Shown: positions 32,940 to 45,577, counted from the stretch's first letter. The stretch: DNA of 64,000 nucleotides from Perca fluviatilis (GCF_010015445.1 NC_053127.1:6388004-6452003), one strand, 5' to 3'. Notes: generated by a model from the letters alone, not told the origin. Numbers and translations are program-made.

Positions 32940-33014
32940 TTTATTATCAAAATAGTTGGCGATAAATATAATAGTTGACAACTAATCGATTAATCTTTGC
33001 AGCTCAAGTTACAT

Positions 33015-33546
33015 GGCGATGTTGGTATCTTTTGCTTTGTCGTGTTATGGATCATTGGTAGCTCATTGGGAAATAATCGGGGGTCAGGTTCAAACCCTTG
33101 CAGTCGGTCGTAAAATGCACCAATGAGCGAGTGCGAAGACGGATGACTTTGGGAGGCGCAGATTGAGATCGATTTTTTTCTGACAATCTGGTGGTGATCA
33201 ACATGTAAGACATACAGCACCAACAGGGCCATAAACACAGAGCTTTGGCTATATGGGGTGATGTTTACTCTGAGGGGCTTTTTTAATGCCAAAAGCTTGA
33301 GAGTGATAAAGGTTTATATGTGGTTTGATTGCCAGGCAGTATTTTTCTGTCATTATTCGAGCAGGCATGTGGGGCATCTCAACAAGGGAGATGAGCTCAA
33401 CCAAATCTCTTTAGAGGATCTGCCTCTCCTTTTCCTCACTCTGTCCTTGAGATTCTCTCCCCTCTCTGAGGTTTACCTAAATCTCTTCCTCTTTCAGTCC
33501 CCCTCTTTCCATCTCATTTCTTTACAGAAGTTGGTCAGAGTGGACT
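33015..33546. other. No recognised feature
   Basis: Unique sequence; short pyrimidine-rich stretch at 33420-33530. Confidence 0.5.
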
Positions 33547-33658
33547 CATTTTGATTAATTTGCAGAAATACAAATTGCCTCTTGTAAATCCAGCTTTACA
33601 CTGGATAACAGCTGGAATTTTTTAGCCCCATTTCTTTCAAAAGACCCTTTCTGATGTT
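33547..33658. repeat. Flank shared with the MITE copy at 14254
   Basis: Reverse complement of 14825-14930 with few differences; it abuts the MITE on the equivalent side in both places. Confidence 0.8.
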
Positions 33659-33662
33659 TTAA

Positions 33663-34228
33663 AGTGCTCATATTATGCTTTTTGGCTTTTCCCCTTTCCT
33701 TTATTGTGTTATATATCTTTTTTTGTGCATGTTATAGGTTTACAAAGTGAAAAAGCCCAAAGTCCAGCCCAAAGGGACTTACCATCTCCAACAGAAAACA
33801 CTGTTCACCAACTGCTCCAAACAGCTCTATTGTAGTCCAGCCTTTACTTCAGAGACAAACGTGGGTCACTTTGTAACACACGTTATAATGGTCGCCTAGC
33901 TGCTAGTATGGCACGCCCTCATACTCTGCTTCTGATTGGCTAGTAGTCCATACCTAGGCACTGTCAGGGCACGCCCTCATACTCTGCTTCTGACTGGCTA
34001 GTAGTCCTTACTGCGCATGTGCGACTCCCAACAAAGATGGAACAGAAGTGAGATGTCTCACTCTGTAGCTAAAACAGAGATCTCAACACACAGGGTGAAA
34101 AGAGGAGCTGCAGCAATGTGCAGCACAACACATATATGGTGTTTTCTGAAAATTAAACCACATAAACCTATTCTGGTACAACCTCTAAATACAATTATGA
34201 ACCTGAAAATGAGCATAATATGAGCACT
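33663..34228. mobile_element. TTAA MITE family 'AGTGCTCATATTATGCT', copy 3
   Basis: TTAA at 33659-33662 and 34229-34232 with exact TIRs. Carries the same internal tandem pair (GGCACGCCCTCATACTCTGC) near 33911 and 33969. 566 bp. Confidence 0.92.
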
Positions 34229-34232
34229 TTAA

Positions 34233-35408
34233 GTAACAAACTAATCCATTGACATTTATTGGGATGGGTACTGTGGATGGTAGCACAAATGTCAGTGGTG
34301 GATATCTCAGAACATAAAACTATCTCCTCGGCTACATAACATTGCTGGCTTCACTTTACCTACTTCACACAGGACCGTATGCTCCCTTACAGTTGCAGTG
34401 CGTTCAGATTGACTGATTTGACCGTCCGACTGTGCAGTGTGGGTTTTTTCTCCACAAACAGCCAATGTAACTAAAAGTTCAACCGGGTATCATGCCAAAG
34501 CGGTTGATTTGTGTGTATGCAGTGTGTTTGTGTGTGTGCTTGAGAGAAACTAACTAACTTCTTTTTGTTATTCCCCGCTTCATACAGTACAGCCATACAG
34601 CCTTGGAAAAAGTGTGAATATTTCACTGAACTTGAAATATTAAATTACACTTGCATTGATGCATCTTGGCATCAGTCTGTGCCACGGAGAACCATTCTGT
34701 GTCTATTGTGTCCACTTGTGTCTTTCTATTGATTTTAGTGCATCAATGAAACTCTACAATTCCCTTTGCGTTTAGTCTGAACACAATACTTACAGAGGAT
34801 CAGATGTTAAACCTTCTTCTGAGAGATACTGCTTATTGTTGAGCATCACTTTACATTCATCTGTGGCGAAAACAATACAGAGGAAAAAGAACAGTGTGCA
34901 TAACAGGATGAAAAAGATTGCTGCAGGGGCAGATGCAGCTTACCTTCCACGGCATCTGGATTCTTGCGATATCACGAGATCACATATCACACAAAAATGC
35001 ATCTTCTCAGGCTTCTCAGTAAAAGCGCTTGTGTGCGAACAGCAGCGGACTGAACCAATCGGCATTCTGTGAAAAGGTACTGGCAGCTCCGGGGCGTGGT
35101 TTAAGTGAGTGTGACAGGTGCGACTGTATGTTCAAAACAACAATGGCGAACGTGAAAGACAGATGGTTCATCCAATCACCAGCCAGGTATTTTTTAAGGT
35201 AAGTGTCTTCCCTTTTACCGAACAGTTTCCAATGACGGCTTCTCAGATGGTTCTGTGTAACAAACCACCTGGCTTGTCAGGCTAAGTTGCAGCGCGAGTG
35301 GGCGAGTACCACCATGTGTGGAAAACCCCAAGCCTGTATCGATGCACCCTTTTCCCCACAGTTGGCTGGGGGATTGATTCATCTGGGAGCTCTGTACTAC
35401 TCATCTGC

Positions 35409-35409
<1 letters not shown>
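34233..35409. other. Gene-free stretch
   Basis: Nothing coding. The block around 34940-35200 (AATGGCGAACGTGAAAGAC) has the look of an interspersed repeat, but the ends are unclear. Confidence 0.3.

Positions 35410-35475
<66 letters not shown>
35410..35475. repeat. (CA)n microsatellite
   Basis: About 33 CA units. Confidence 0.97.
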
Positions 35476-35477
<2 letters not shown>

Positions 35478-35866
35478 CATCTTAACTCTCTTTAATCATG
35501 TAATGTGCTCTGTGTCTAGACACCTGGATCCTCTACAGGCTGATCTCGATAATGGATCTGCGGCACTCTAACACTTGACCCTGAGCGTAAGGGTGTGTGT
35601 ATGTGCAAATGGTCATTTGTCTGGCCTGGCCTGCACTGTCACCTTGCACATTCTCGGGAGGAGGGAGCGCAAGCAACTCGCTCTCTCACGCAAGTCACTA
35701 TTGTTACGATAGATCTTTCAGGAAGTGTAGTTCGCCGATAGGGTCAGTCCTGACATGCATACACATGAGGGGGTGTGGTTGTGGAGGCTGATTTATCCCA
35801 GCCACCTACAGGTGTGAAGATAGATTCGGGGGGATTGATTTTTTTGGGAAAGCGAAGAAATTCACT
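35476..35866. other. No recognised feature
   Basis: Unique sequence. Confidence 0.4.
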
Positions 35867-36241
35867 TGGGCTACTCAATTAATTGCGATTTTATCGAAAT
35901 ATGGCAAAATGGACTAGTGCAATATCCAAATCACAGGGGGGCGAGGCAATATTTGTTAAAGGAAAAATATGTGTCAAACCATTCTGGCTTAAGTATTGTG
36001 GTGCTGCAGAGACATCCCGGCCTACAAATCACATCCCAGAGACTAAAAGGAATGTTTTGTTTGGTACAGACATCCTAATCTCACTACAATCATTTAAAAG
36101 AAAAAATATTGTAATATTTTTCAATGAAAATGAGAATCATGATACAAAAATGATAATTTCTTCCAATATGGTGAATCATGTCGCAATCGCAATATCAGTC
36201 AAAAATAATCACAGATATTTTACCCATATTGTGCAGCCCTA
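35867..36241. mobile_element. hAT-like MITE 'TAGGGCTGCACAAT'
   Basis: Right end ATTGTGCAGCCCTA; left end GGGCTACTCAATTAATTGCG is a degenerate partner. AT-rich interior, non-coding. Confidence 0.6.
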
Positions 36242-36832
36242 AAATTCATCTTTTAAAACCTGAACGACGACAGCAGGGTGCAGACCCTACAGGAAAGGCG
36301 CAGGAGTGGCACATCAGAGCATGCTGGCCCTCTCGATGAGGGAGGTACCAAAAGCTAGCAGGCCCGGCTTCGGAATGTGAACTGAAACAGCTGGGTGAGT
36401 CAGTTAACACAGCACAACCAATCTTAGGTAGGAAAGTATACACTCATCCAGGCAAGTTTAGGTCTCATTCTCACGTTAAACGCAACAAGCAGGGAAGGGA
36501 AACAATATAATTAATGTTACTGGCTAGGTTAGCCTTTAGTTGCTGTGTTTCTTTGTTCTAGATGCCACCGTTAGCTTAGCGTACCGTCACACTATACAAA
36601 TGCCAGGCTTCAAATCTGGCATTTAACTGATTTACCCCCTCAGCCACAGACTTCAAAACAGAGAGGTCAAGAGTTACTTAATGTTGCATTGTATAGCAGT
36701 TGCTGTCATGTAGGCCTCATTTATCTTAAACACCATTATTGCCATAAACTTTGCTAGTTGATCACAGAATCAGTGGTGCATTCAACCAAGGCTTTGTGTT
36801 TGGGAACATTAGCGTATGTTTGCTGGTGTTGT
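36242..36832. other. No recognised feature
   Basis: Unique sequence with no supported gene. Confidence 0.4.
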
Positions 36833-36840
36833 GTCGTGGC

Positions 36841-37310
36841 GGGGTCAGCCCTATGTTCCCACATTTCTAAGAATTTTCTTTTCACTGAAAATTAGGCCCT
36901 ATGTTCCCACAGCCCTATGTTCCCACATTTCTAAGATTTTTATTAAAATTAGACCCTATGTTCCCACAGCCCTATGTTCCCACATTTCTAAGATTTTTAT
37001 TAAAATTAGACCCTATGTTCCCACAGCCCTATGTTCCCACATTTCTAAGATTTTTATTAAAATTAGGCCCTATGTTCCCACAGCCCTATGTTCCCACATT
37101 TCTAGGACATTTTATAAATTAGGTCTTGTGTTCCTACATTTCCCTTCAATTTAAGCCCTATCCTCCCACAACATTTTTAGGGTTAGGGTTAGGGGGATAA
37201 AATCTGATACAAATTTATGAAAAAGGAACTGTGGGAACATAGGGTCTAATTTTGAAAAAAAATCTTTGAAATGTGGGAACATAGCACTGTAGGAACATAG
37301 GCACAGTCCC
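36841..37310. mobile_element. Fold-back hAT-like MITE with internal tandem repeats, copy 3
   Basis: Flanks GTCGTGGC and GTTGTGGC match at 7 of 8. The left arm contains four tandem units of about 60 bp (CAGCCCTATGTTCCCACA and TTTCTAAGATTTTTATT). The right arm has inverse units. TAGGGTTAGGGTTAGGGGG lies at the centre (37179-37197). The long open frames here are read from the tandem repeat and are not genes. Confidence 0.85.
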
Positions 37311-37447
37311 GTTGTGGCAGGGTTAATTGATTCATACTGCATGACCCATGTTGCAATGTCATTTTCAAAGTAAGAACTATACAGTTCTTCCACCAGAAAA
37401 TGTAAACATGTTCTGTCTCAGTGTTACCTGTAGGGATAACACTTTTA

Positions 37448-37654
37448 GGGCCCTATCTTGCACTACTGATTGGTTTATTGCACGTTACGCCCAAACCACA
37501 CCTAGCTACTTCAGACCAACCCATTTTAGATTTGCGTCAGGCGCAAGAGTCATTTATCCCGCCGGTATAATAGCAACAGCCCCAGAGATCTGCCCACAAA
37601 GCTACTTGCGTTTCACGTTTGATACTTGCGTTTCAGATTGTTAAAATAGGGCCC
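37448..37654. mobile_element. PIF/Harbinger-like MITE 'GGGCCCTAT'
   Basis: TTA at 37445-37447 and 37655-37657. TIRs GGGCCCTATCTTG and (inverted) GGGCCCTATTTTAAC. 207 bp, with internal GCGTTTCA-type repeats. Confidence 0.75.
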
Positions 37655-37657
37655 TTA

Positions 37658-38395
37658 TACTTACATGTAATTATGGGAGAGGTGTTTTGCAGCTGGAATA
37701 AATATCAAACTAGCTGGTATTGGAATGGTACATATATCAGATGTATGAAAACCAACCAAAACCAAGGTTTACTCTGCAGTGCTCATGCTACTGTATATGC
37801 ACACTTCCAATTTGTAACATTGCACTTTTAGCTGATACACGTGTACAGACACATTTAAAGGCTCATGATGTATCAAACGTCTGTTAGCATAAATTAGTGT
37901 TAAAATCACGACTAGTCCCGGTGGCTCAGTGCATAATATATGACGATATGACAAAGAAAAAAATACATGGCCAGGCTCCATTTATCTTGCTACAGTGCAA
38001 AGTATTTTGCTTTCTATGATGTGGTTGAAAAGGATAAAATGCTGCATGCTTTCTTTTGAATATCAATAGGGGCAATTAGTGCTCCTGAAGCTAAAAAACA
38101 AAACAAAAAACCCAGAAAGGTCAAAAAGTAAAGGCCCGGTAATCTCTTGTTGTTACTGGCTCTGAATTATGTTTTCTCCTTGATTCTGGGGAAATACCTG
38201 GTATATTTTGCCTTTGGATATCTTTAGCAGCCATTACCTTACTTGTTTTCAGGGACTTGTGTGTTGTACTGAGCAAAGTCACCCTTGTTCTGAGTTTACT
38301 GTTGCATGTAGCCGTCAAGGCGGCTATTTGTGGGTCTGCCATTCAACGGCGCAGATAGTCCTCTAAGGTTGAAAAGGACGTTCTGGGGAGCTGGT

Positions 38396-38456
<61 letters not shown>

Positions 38457-41326
38457 TATATACCTGCTCCTCTCTCTCAAACCCAGCAGCTAACAACAAT
38501 CAGATCAGCTTTCAGACTGCTGCTAACCAGCACGCATCGCAACAGCAGCAACCAACCAGAACTGTGTCACTGCTGCTGCTGCTGAGCAGCCATTGATTTG
38601 TGTGAGTTTTGTCCGTCCTCCTGTAAAGCTGCGCCTGTCACACACAGTCTAAGCAGCGATGACACCTCCCGTCTCCATCAGGAGCCTCCGTGGAGCCCGC
38701 CGGACTCCAGCCTGTCACAAGCTGTTTAGGGGGGCGGCGGACGACGCCAGCCTTTAATCAGCTTCAGGGTCTCCATCGCGCGGCTCTCGCCCGCCAACAA
38801 GCTGATACAGACAATCCAATCACCCACAATGCCCATCAAAAGACGAGGATCTGGTTCCGCTGCCGACTTTTCTGGTTGTTCTCTTTCTCAGACGCTCCTG
38901 GGAATAAAGCCGTGGAGTAAATCACAAAGTCAGTAGAAATTAAAAGTAAAGGGAACCAATTGGTATTTACAGGGGGCTTCTATCTATCCTAAATACCCCC
39001 TCCTTTCCTGTGCTATTAATAATACATTACAAAAAAATAAAAATTGCTTTGTGGAAGACTTAGATGCGCGTATCTGGCAAGGAGTTTAGGCATCCTTCCC
39101 TAAGAAAATGTTGTTTTTCAGTTTAAAAAAACTAAAACAATTCCCCCATACATTTTGTCTCTTTGTGGGATTTTGTCTCTTTGTAGTCGTGTTGGGTCTC
39201 TTTTTGGTCATTTCTTACAATAAACAATAAAAACTTATTACACAATTACAAAACATTCAACATATTAGATGGTGATAGTGGCAGCTATTTAACATATTAG
39301 CAGTAGGAAATCTTGTGGTTTTGATAATAAGCTTCTGACATAGTATGGCCATTTAGGATGCAGAGTTATGAGGTTATTGTAATGTTTGCTGTTGGATTGT
39401 TATGGGCCTTCTCATCGTTCTATTCTGAGGTCTTCATGGAAAGACAAAACTACAAGATTGAGCTTATTTTTTAAGTGGCGTTTTCTTTGATCTGCTAACT
39501 TAGCCTGGTATCCCAACGCAGCTATGGAGTCTGGCAATTACACCACCTTTGTTTTAAAAAAGGTGGACTATGAGGATTTGTTAGCTTGTAACTGGCAGTG
39601 GCTGACAGCCACAATGAGACTCTGTTTTCACTCTGAACTGACAGTCCGCTCTGCACTGCAGGTTTCAGGTTTCTTTTATGGCTTTTGCACATTTAACAGC
39701 GACTGGCTTTTGGATCTGTGATACGGGATACGTTTGAATCTCAGATTTCAGGGTGCAAAGATATCTCCGCCCTTCAATAGAGGAATGTGGAAACGCCTCC
39801 CTAGTGACAAAGTCAGTAAAGTGAAGATCAAGACATTTTAGGGCACATAAACATAATAAAAACACATTTTTTTTCAGTGGAGGGGGACTTTAACTTTTGC
39901 CACAATACAATGTGACGTCATCATGCATTGATCAATGTGCGACGATCCTGGTAGGTTAACTAATGTCACGAATGGCATTTTTACAGGTTTCATGGGAGTC
40001 AATTATCGCTGAGACAACTATTCATAGTTATAAAATCCTCTCTCATACTATTATAACGTGCTGTGCAGTGTTTTGGTGTCTGAGAAGCCCAGCAATCGTA
40101 GATATTTTACTACAAACCAGAATATCTGGATGGTGTTTCATTGTTTTATCTTCCCCTCAACTATTGAGTAAAGGCATGGTTGCCATGGTCAAACAGTGAG
40201 CTACAGCGTATTCCGATCAATTCAACTTAAGTTGGACCAAGGTTGCACGGTGTTTTAGGAAATTTCTTTGCACCTCCGTTTCATATTAATTAGACACAAA
40301 GAAACACAACATGGTGGAAAGCAGTGAGCCACAGCTGTAGGCAAGAGTCCACTGATGCATTCAGCAGCCACAGCTGACTGTAATTCATGCTATTTGATTT
40401 TTATTGTTAATTTTTTATGTTTTATGTATGCTCTATTACTGTTGTGAGTGAATGAAACCAGAAACAAACCAAGTGTAAGAATCTAAAACATGATGTCCGA
40501 AAGCTTAGAAAACAACACACAAAGAAAGCTAGATTATGATAAAAAAAAATGTAATGTAATTATTATTCATATTCCGAAGTAATTGTCTAATTGACATTTC
40601 TTTCCTTTTGGAATTCCACAGAGATGGGGTTTTAGTCAGCACCTCTTGGTCTCAAGGTTATGCTGGCGTTCAGATCTGTTGTTTCATAAATCAGGGGATA
40701 ATGTCATTGGCTGAGATCGAGTCAGGGAGGCAATTAATTCTCCCTACTCCTCCATCAGCACTTAAGGTGGCACTACTAACACTCAAAATGTATTATTTCA
40801 ATCAGAGGACTCTCTCTTCTAACTGAGTGAAATAATGGAAGGATACGACAGAGAGCTACTTGTGTCGTCCTCTTCTTCATTATTTCTTTTTCTGGTTTCT
40901 GGGTCTCTGATGAAAGTCTCTCTTTCCTCATGTTTGCCCTTTCCCACTCTCACCCAGTCTGCTTACTTTTTGTACCTCCTTATCTGTCATGCACTCAGCA
41001 AATGGTTTGAACTGCCTTTCTGTGCCATAACGTTTTCAATTTGAATGTCTGATTATACACTATGGTACATACGTGTAAGATAATTGAGCCCCTTTTCCCC
41101 CCAGAATGGCACCTTTGCAAATTAGTTTTTAGATATCTGTAATCCAGGACGAACTACATCGTCCTTTCAGACAGTTTTTTTTATTTTTTTTCATGCTTCA
41201 TAATAGAGGACTGCATTGGGATCGGAATAACGCAAATCTTGCAGTTTTAACTTTGGGGAAGTAAAAAGTTAATGAAAGGATGCAGTTGAAAGTGAACAAA
41301 CAGAAATGTGTTCAGGGTGGTGCAAA
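37658..41326. other. Gene-free stretch
   Basis: Contains a TA microsatellite (38399-38452). 40560-40840 is repeat-free with AAGTAATTGTCTAATTGAC and GGCAATTAATTCTCCC motifs and may be a conserved element. No exon recognised. Confidence 0.35.
38399..38452. repeat. (TA)n microsatellite
   Basis: About 27 TA units. Confidence 0.97.
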
Positions 41327-42112
41327 TGTCATGGTTGTTGGTTTTCCTTGTTTTATTTTGTCAATTCATTCCCCGTGTGTTACGGTTTCCCTGATATTTG
41401 TTCATGGTTATGTGTTACCCGTGTTCTTTCTGTGTTCCCTGTTTTTGTTTTCCTAGTTCCATCCTTCTGCATGTTTTCATGCTTCTGTTTCCTGTTTTAT
41501 TTTGTAGGGTCTGTTTCTCCTGTGTCATGTCTTGTTTGACTTCCTGCCTTGTGTGTTTTCCCGCCTTTGTGATTGTCTGTCCCGCCCTGATGTGTTCCAG
41601 CTGTTCATCAGCCCTCAGGTCACCTGTTTCTTCATTACTACCCTCATTACCTTGTGTATTTAGTCTCTCTGCTTTCTTTGTCTGGTGTCTGAATATTTTC
41701 TTATAATTTACTTATAATTTCTTTTTTTCTCTATCCATTAAAATGTGAACTTAACAGGGTAATGTTGTTGCAGACTTTGATACAGTAGGTGGTGGCATAC
41801 ACCTAAAAGTTGGTTTGTAGTCCGCCATTAAATAAAAAAGAAGATGTCTGTTGTCCGATCGTTGTCATTACGTGTCCTTTCCTGTGTCTCTCCCTGTGTA
41901 GTTTTATTCCTAGTGTGTTTGGTATTCCTAGTCTTCTGATTCCTGAGTGTTTTGGATTTTTGTTTGGATATTCCTTTTGCCAGTTTTTGACCTGCTTGCT
42001 TGACACCTTCTATTTGTAGCCGTTTTAATTTAATAAACCTTCAAAACCTTCACGCTGCCTCCTCGTCTTAACCCTCAGCATTTTTGGGTCCAAGCCTGCA
42101 CAAACCCTGACA
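41327..42112 (+). mobile_element. Solo LTR, family 'TGTCATGGTTG', copy 1
   Basis: TGTCATGGTTGTTGG…AAACCCTGACA with GCAAA duplicated at 41322-41326 and 42113-42117. Pyrimidine-rich U3 and a TTTAATAAACCTTC polyadenylation-like signal near 42028. A roughly 90-bp insert around 41755-41850 (GGTGGTGGCATACACC) is absent from the two sister LTRs. No internal retroelement region. Confidence 0.9.
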
Positions 42113-42132
42113 GCAAATTGGGACACATTCAT

Positions 42133-42359
42133 GAGTACCTTTACATGCACACCAATATTCCACTTTTATTCAGAATTCGCTCCAACAAGTCTGCCCCAGC
42201 TGGAAAACTTTGATAAAATCGTATTTAGCAGGGCTACATGTAAACGGGAATATTAGTGGAATATTCACTTTCATTAGCTATGTAAACAGCTTAGTTGGAA
42301 TATCGTCTTTTTCAGAATAAGGGCAAAAACCGGAATATTATGCTCATGTAAACGTAGTC
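42133..42359. mobile_element. MITE 'GAGTACCTTTACATGCAC'
   Basis: Inverted ends GAGTACCTTTACATGCAC and (inverted) GACTACGTTTACATGAGC, with AATATTCC sub-terminal repeats in both arms. Non-coding. Confidence 0.7.
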
Positions 42360-42975
42360 AATGAAGTTGCAAAATCATTACATTCAATGTTAGTATAACC
42401 AATCATACGGTACAGCTGCTTTCATTAATCTGTACTTGATACTCTGTTGCAATAACTGCTGGTTAACATGTAATATTTATGAGCCCGGATTAAAGCTCTA
42501 TTTCATATTTATTCAGACAGCACAGACACAGAAAAAGAAATATGTACTGCAATAGAAATGATGACAACAAAATCATGTATTAAAATACAGGACAGGTAAT
42601 CCTAGAGAACAGGAGGAGAACCAACGTTTAACGGGCTGAGACTCAGCAGAGCAACTGGTCCGTCTCACTCTTCACAAGATGTCGGCTGTGATGCAGTTTT
42701 TTTGTTTGCAAACTAAAAAGAGGGCATGGGAGGAAGAGATTAGGACTTTTCCATTGTTCAGGTGTTTAACAGTTGAAAGATTTTTACAATTTTGCACTTT
42801 CAGGAGTCACCCTGACTTATCGGGTATATTCACTGGCACATAATAAAATCAACACAATATTAAGGTTTAATTAATTGCACAGCCTGAAGAAAACATAGTT
42901 AGAGGTGGTTGGGATAAAATAAATGAAATCCTCACATTCTCTCCCTACTCCCCTTGTCTTTCCTTCTCTTATTTG

Positions 42976-43014
<39 letters not shown>

Positions 43015-45172
43015 TTTTTTGGCAAATTGTGGTTCCCCATGGCTCTCCATTTGGATTACGCAATTCAACTGATTGCAATTACACACTGTCAAGGGCTCTT
43101 ATATCACTTTGATTGAATAACAATTTTAATTCAATACCACCGCTTAACACATTTTCTTCCATTTCATACAATCTGTCGGGAGTCAGTTGCAATTTTCCTT
43201 AACCAACTGCCATGTTAGTTATTTTTCCTTCTTTAAACCATGCTGCTTTTTTGTCGTCCCTGCAGGAAGTCGAGTCCGCAGGAAGAGTGGTTCCTCCCAG
43301 TTTAGCCACGGCGGATCATCATAAAGCTTACCATGATCCATCATGAAAGGGCAGTGTTTCCCCGCAGGATACACTATTATCTGAGTGACATTTGCGCCCT
43401 CATGCTCCCAGTTTGCTTCCAGTTTCCAGCTCTCACCTACAATTATCTTTATGGTCCTCTATTTAGAGCAATCTCCACGGAAAGGAAATGACATTTCGCC
43501 CCCACTGTATGCTTTCTGCTGCTCAGTGGGAACCAAAGCATCTTGACAGTCAAAAACCCCTTTTAGACATTTCGTCACGTAAATGTGATGGCAAATGTCG
43601 TCTCATGTTTGATAAGCAAACAAGACACTTTTCCATTAATAGTCAAAAAGGCAATCATATTTAGGAATTCCTGTGAGATTACTTTGAAATGTGAACTGAC
43701 TATCACTATCGTTAACTCACTATTGTCGCGATGAAAGATTAGAATAATTGCAGAAATGATAAATTTGGAGAGAAGTAAAATCCATAACCCATTATGTGAC
43801 CCTAACCCCTAAATTCCACCTATCGCATTTGCGCAGCGTTCTGACAGAGCCGCGGCCGCTGGAACCAATCAAGACTATTCTTGTGATTCCACCAGCTGAA
43901 CGCAGCACGTCCCAGAAGTGTCCCAAAAGCTGCTCTCGGCTCTGATACGCTAAAAATGCACGCTAGGTCTATTTTTGGCAGAGCCGCGAGGGCGTTGCAC
44001 AGGCCAGGCAGGAAGTGGAAGGTATAGAGCATTCAATTTTCAAATGTATTCAAAATAAACACCCTGTGCAGACTACCGATCGTATATTACATCACTACAA
44101 TGTTTTAACAACTAAATCACAGCCACAAATCTTTGATCCATGTCGTTCATAACTGGAGTAAATGGAATAAATAATTTTACTATGGAGACTACTTACTTTT
44201 ATCGTAGAAGCACAAATGACCAAAACAACAAAAACTACGAGTCAGGCCTCTTCTAGGCCTCTTCTGGTATGGTATGGTATGCTGAGTTTTAAAAGGCATC
44301 TTACAAGCCTTCAAACTCATGGAGCTATTACTTTAACTGGCCTTCCTGGATCATATTTCACGCGTCACAGGTGCCTGATGCAACTTACCCTCACCGACGC
44401 AACCCTTGCAAGTTTTTGCTTATGTGCATGATGATGAGGAACTTAGAAGTCTGGGTGTGGCTTTGGAGCCAGAAGAATAAAATCTTCCCTCTTCTGTCGC
44501 TGACAAAAGGTCTAAGAGCAAAATGTGTCCAGTCCAGGTTTGATGACACTGACCTTTTCCCTGGTCATGTCCTGAACTCAAACCTGAATTTCAGATGAGC
44601 TCATGCATATTCAGTCTCATCGGCCTCCTGGTGCTCTGGAGACCATTGACTCATCCAGAGCACCCCCACCTCCTACTCCCCATCAACAACAGACTGACAA
44701 CTGACCACTGAAATAACAATACTGAAAGCCTAATCCCTGCTTGTGGCTCTTACAGACTGCACAGTACTACAGTGTTGGATGGACCAAACAATTCATAATC
44801 TGAATTATGAATTTGCGCTATTCTTGGCGCTGTTTGAGTTCATTTCTGAATCTGATAAAGCATGTGATCAACTTGAAGTCTTGGTCTGACGGTGGTGCTA
44901 GAGGAAAAGGTCAGGGGTGTTCACTTAAATCATTAGTGTTCATCCTCTGAGGAGCCTGAATGTCTACAACAAATCAGATTATTAATTTAATCTTTGCTAT
45001 ATATTGGGGCAGTTCCCTGCTTTGCCTATGTGATAGTCTAGTCTTGTCAAGGGTTCATCAAAATTGTAAGGAATTAGCCTCTGGGGACAATGAATATCTA
45101 ATGAGAATCTCACAGTGATTTTGCAAATAGACAGGGACACACAGAGCAGACAGATTGACTAACCTCAACCTT
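42360..45172. other. Gene-free stretch
   Basis: Poly-T of over 30 bases at 42978-43011. 43100-43620 is repeat-free and may be a conserved element. 43815-44035 has short similarity (AAATTCCACC, GGCAGGAAG) to 61615-61710 and looks like MITE debris. Confidence 0.35.
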
Positions 45173-45577
45173 AGGGATGTCACAATTCTCTAAATCCACG
45201 ATTCAATATTTTTCCAGCACTGATGGCTATGCCACAATAAGAGCAACTAGATGGCAGAAGGGTTTACAACAAAAGTTTGAGTTTCTCAGAGTTTACGAGG
45301 TGCACCTGAATGCACCATGAAGTCCCACATGCTTTCCGTTCGTTGTCTAAATAACTCACAGGGAAGGCAAAATGTTGCCACATGCAGGAGGATTTTCCAG
45401 TTCTGTTGTTTTTCAGTCATCTCCGACTCGGGCAGTGGCTATGGTGTTTGGAAAAGTGAAGCTGCAGGCTACTGGTAAGCTAGCTTTACCCTGTGTCTTT
45501 AGCTGCATGCTTCCGCCAAGAATCTACACTGTATCGTCTGTGTGTTGTTGTTTTCTTTGATGATTGAAATTGAAAAA
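45173..45577. mobile_element. hAT-like MITE, truncated relative of 5777-6356
   Basis: AGGGATGTCACAATTCTC, then AGCACTGATGGCTATGCCAC through GCTGCATGCTTCCGCC. Lacks the right terminus. Confidence 0.75.

Larger units (their letters stand above)
29533..33006. mobile_element. hAT-like MITE split by three later insertions
   Basis: Left part GCAGGGCTGCAACTTGTG to TTCACATTTAA (29533-29744) and right part TTATCAAAATAGTTGGCG to CTTTGCAGCTCA (about 32940-33006). The perfect 8-bp duplication AGTTACAT lies at 29525-29532 and 33007-33014. The intact relative at 46361-46591 is 231 bp, so roughly 3.2 kb was inserted. Confidence 0.88.

Noticed and set aside
36816..37154. 112-codon frame with repeated RPYVPTALCSHISKIFIK-like units as a repeat protein
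   Set aside because: It is a reading of the tandem arm of a fold-back MITE that also occurs, inverted and with stops, at 19073 and 22290.
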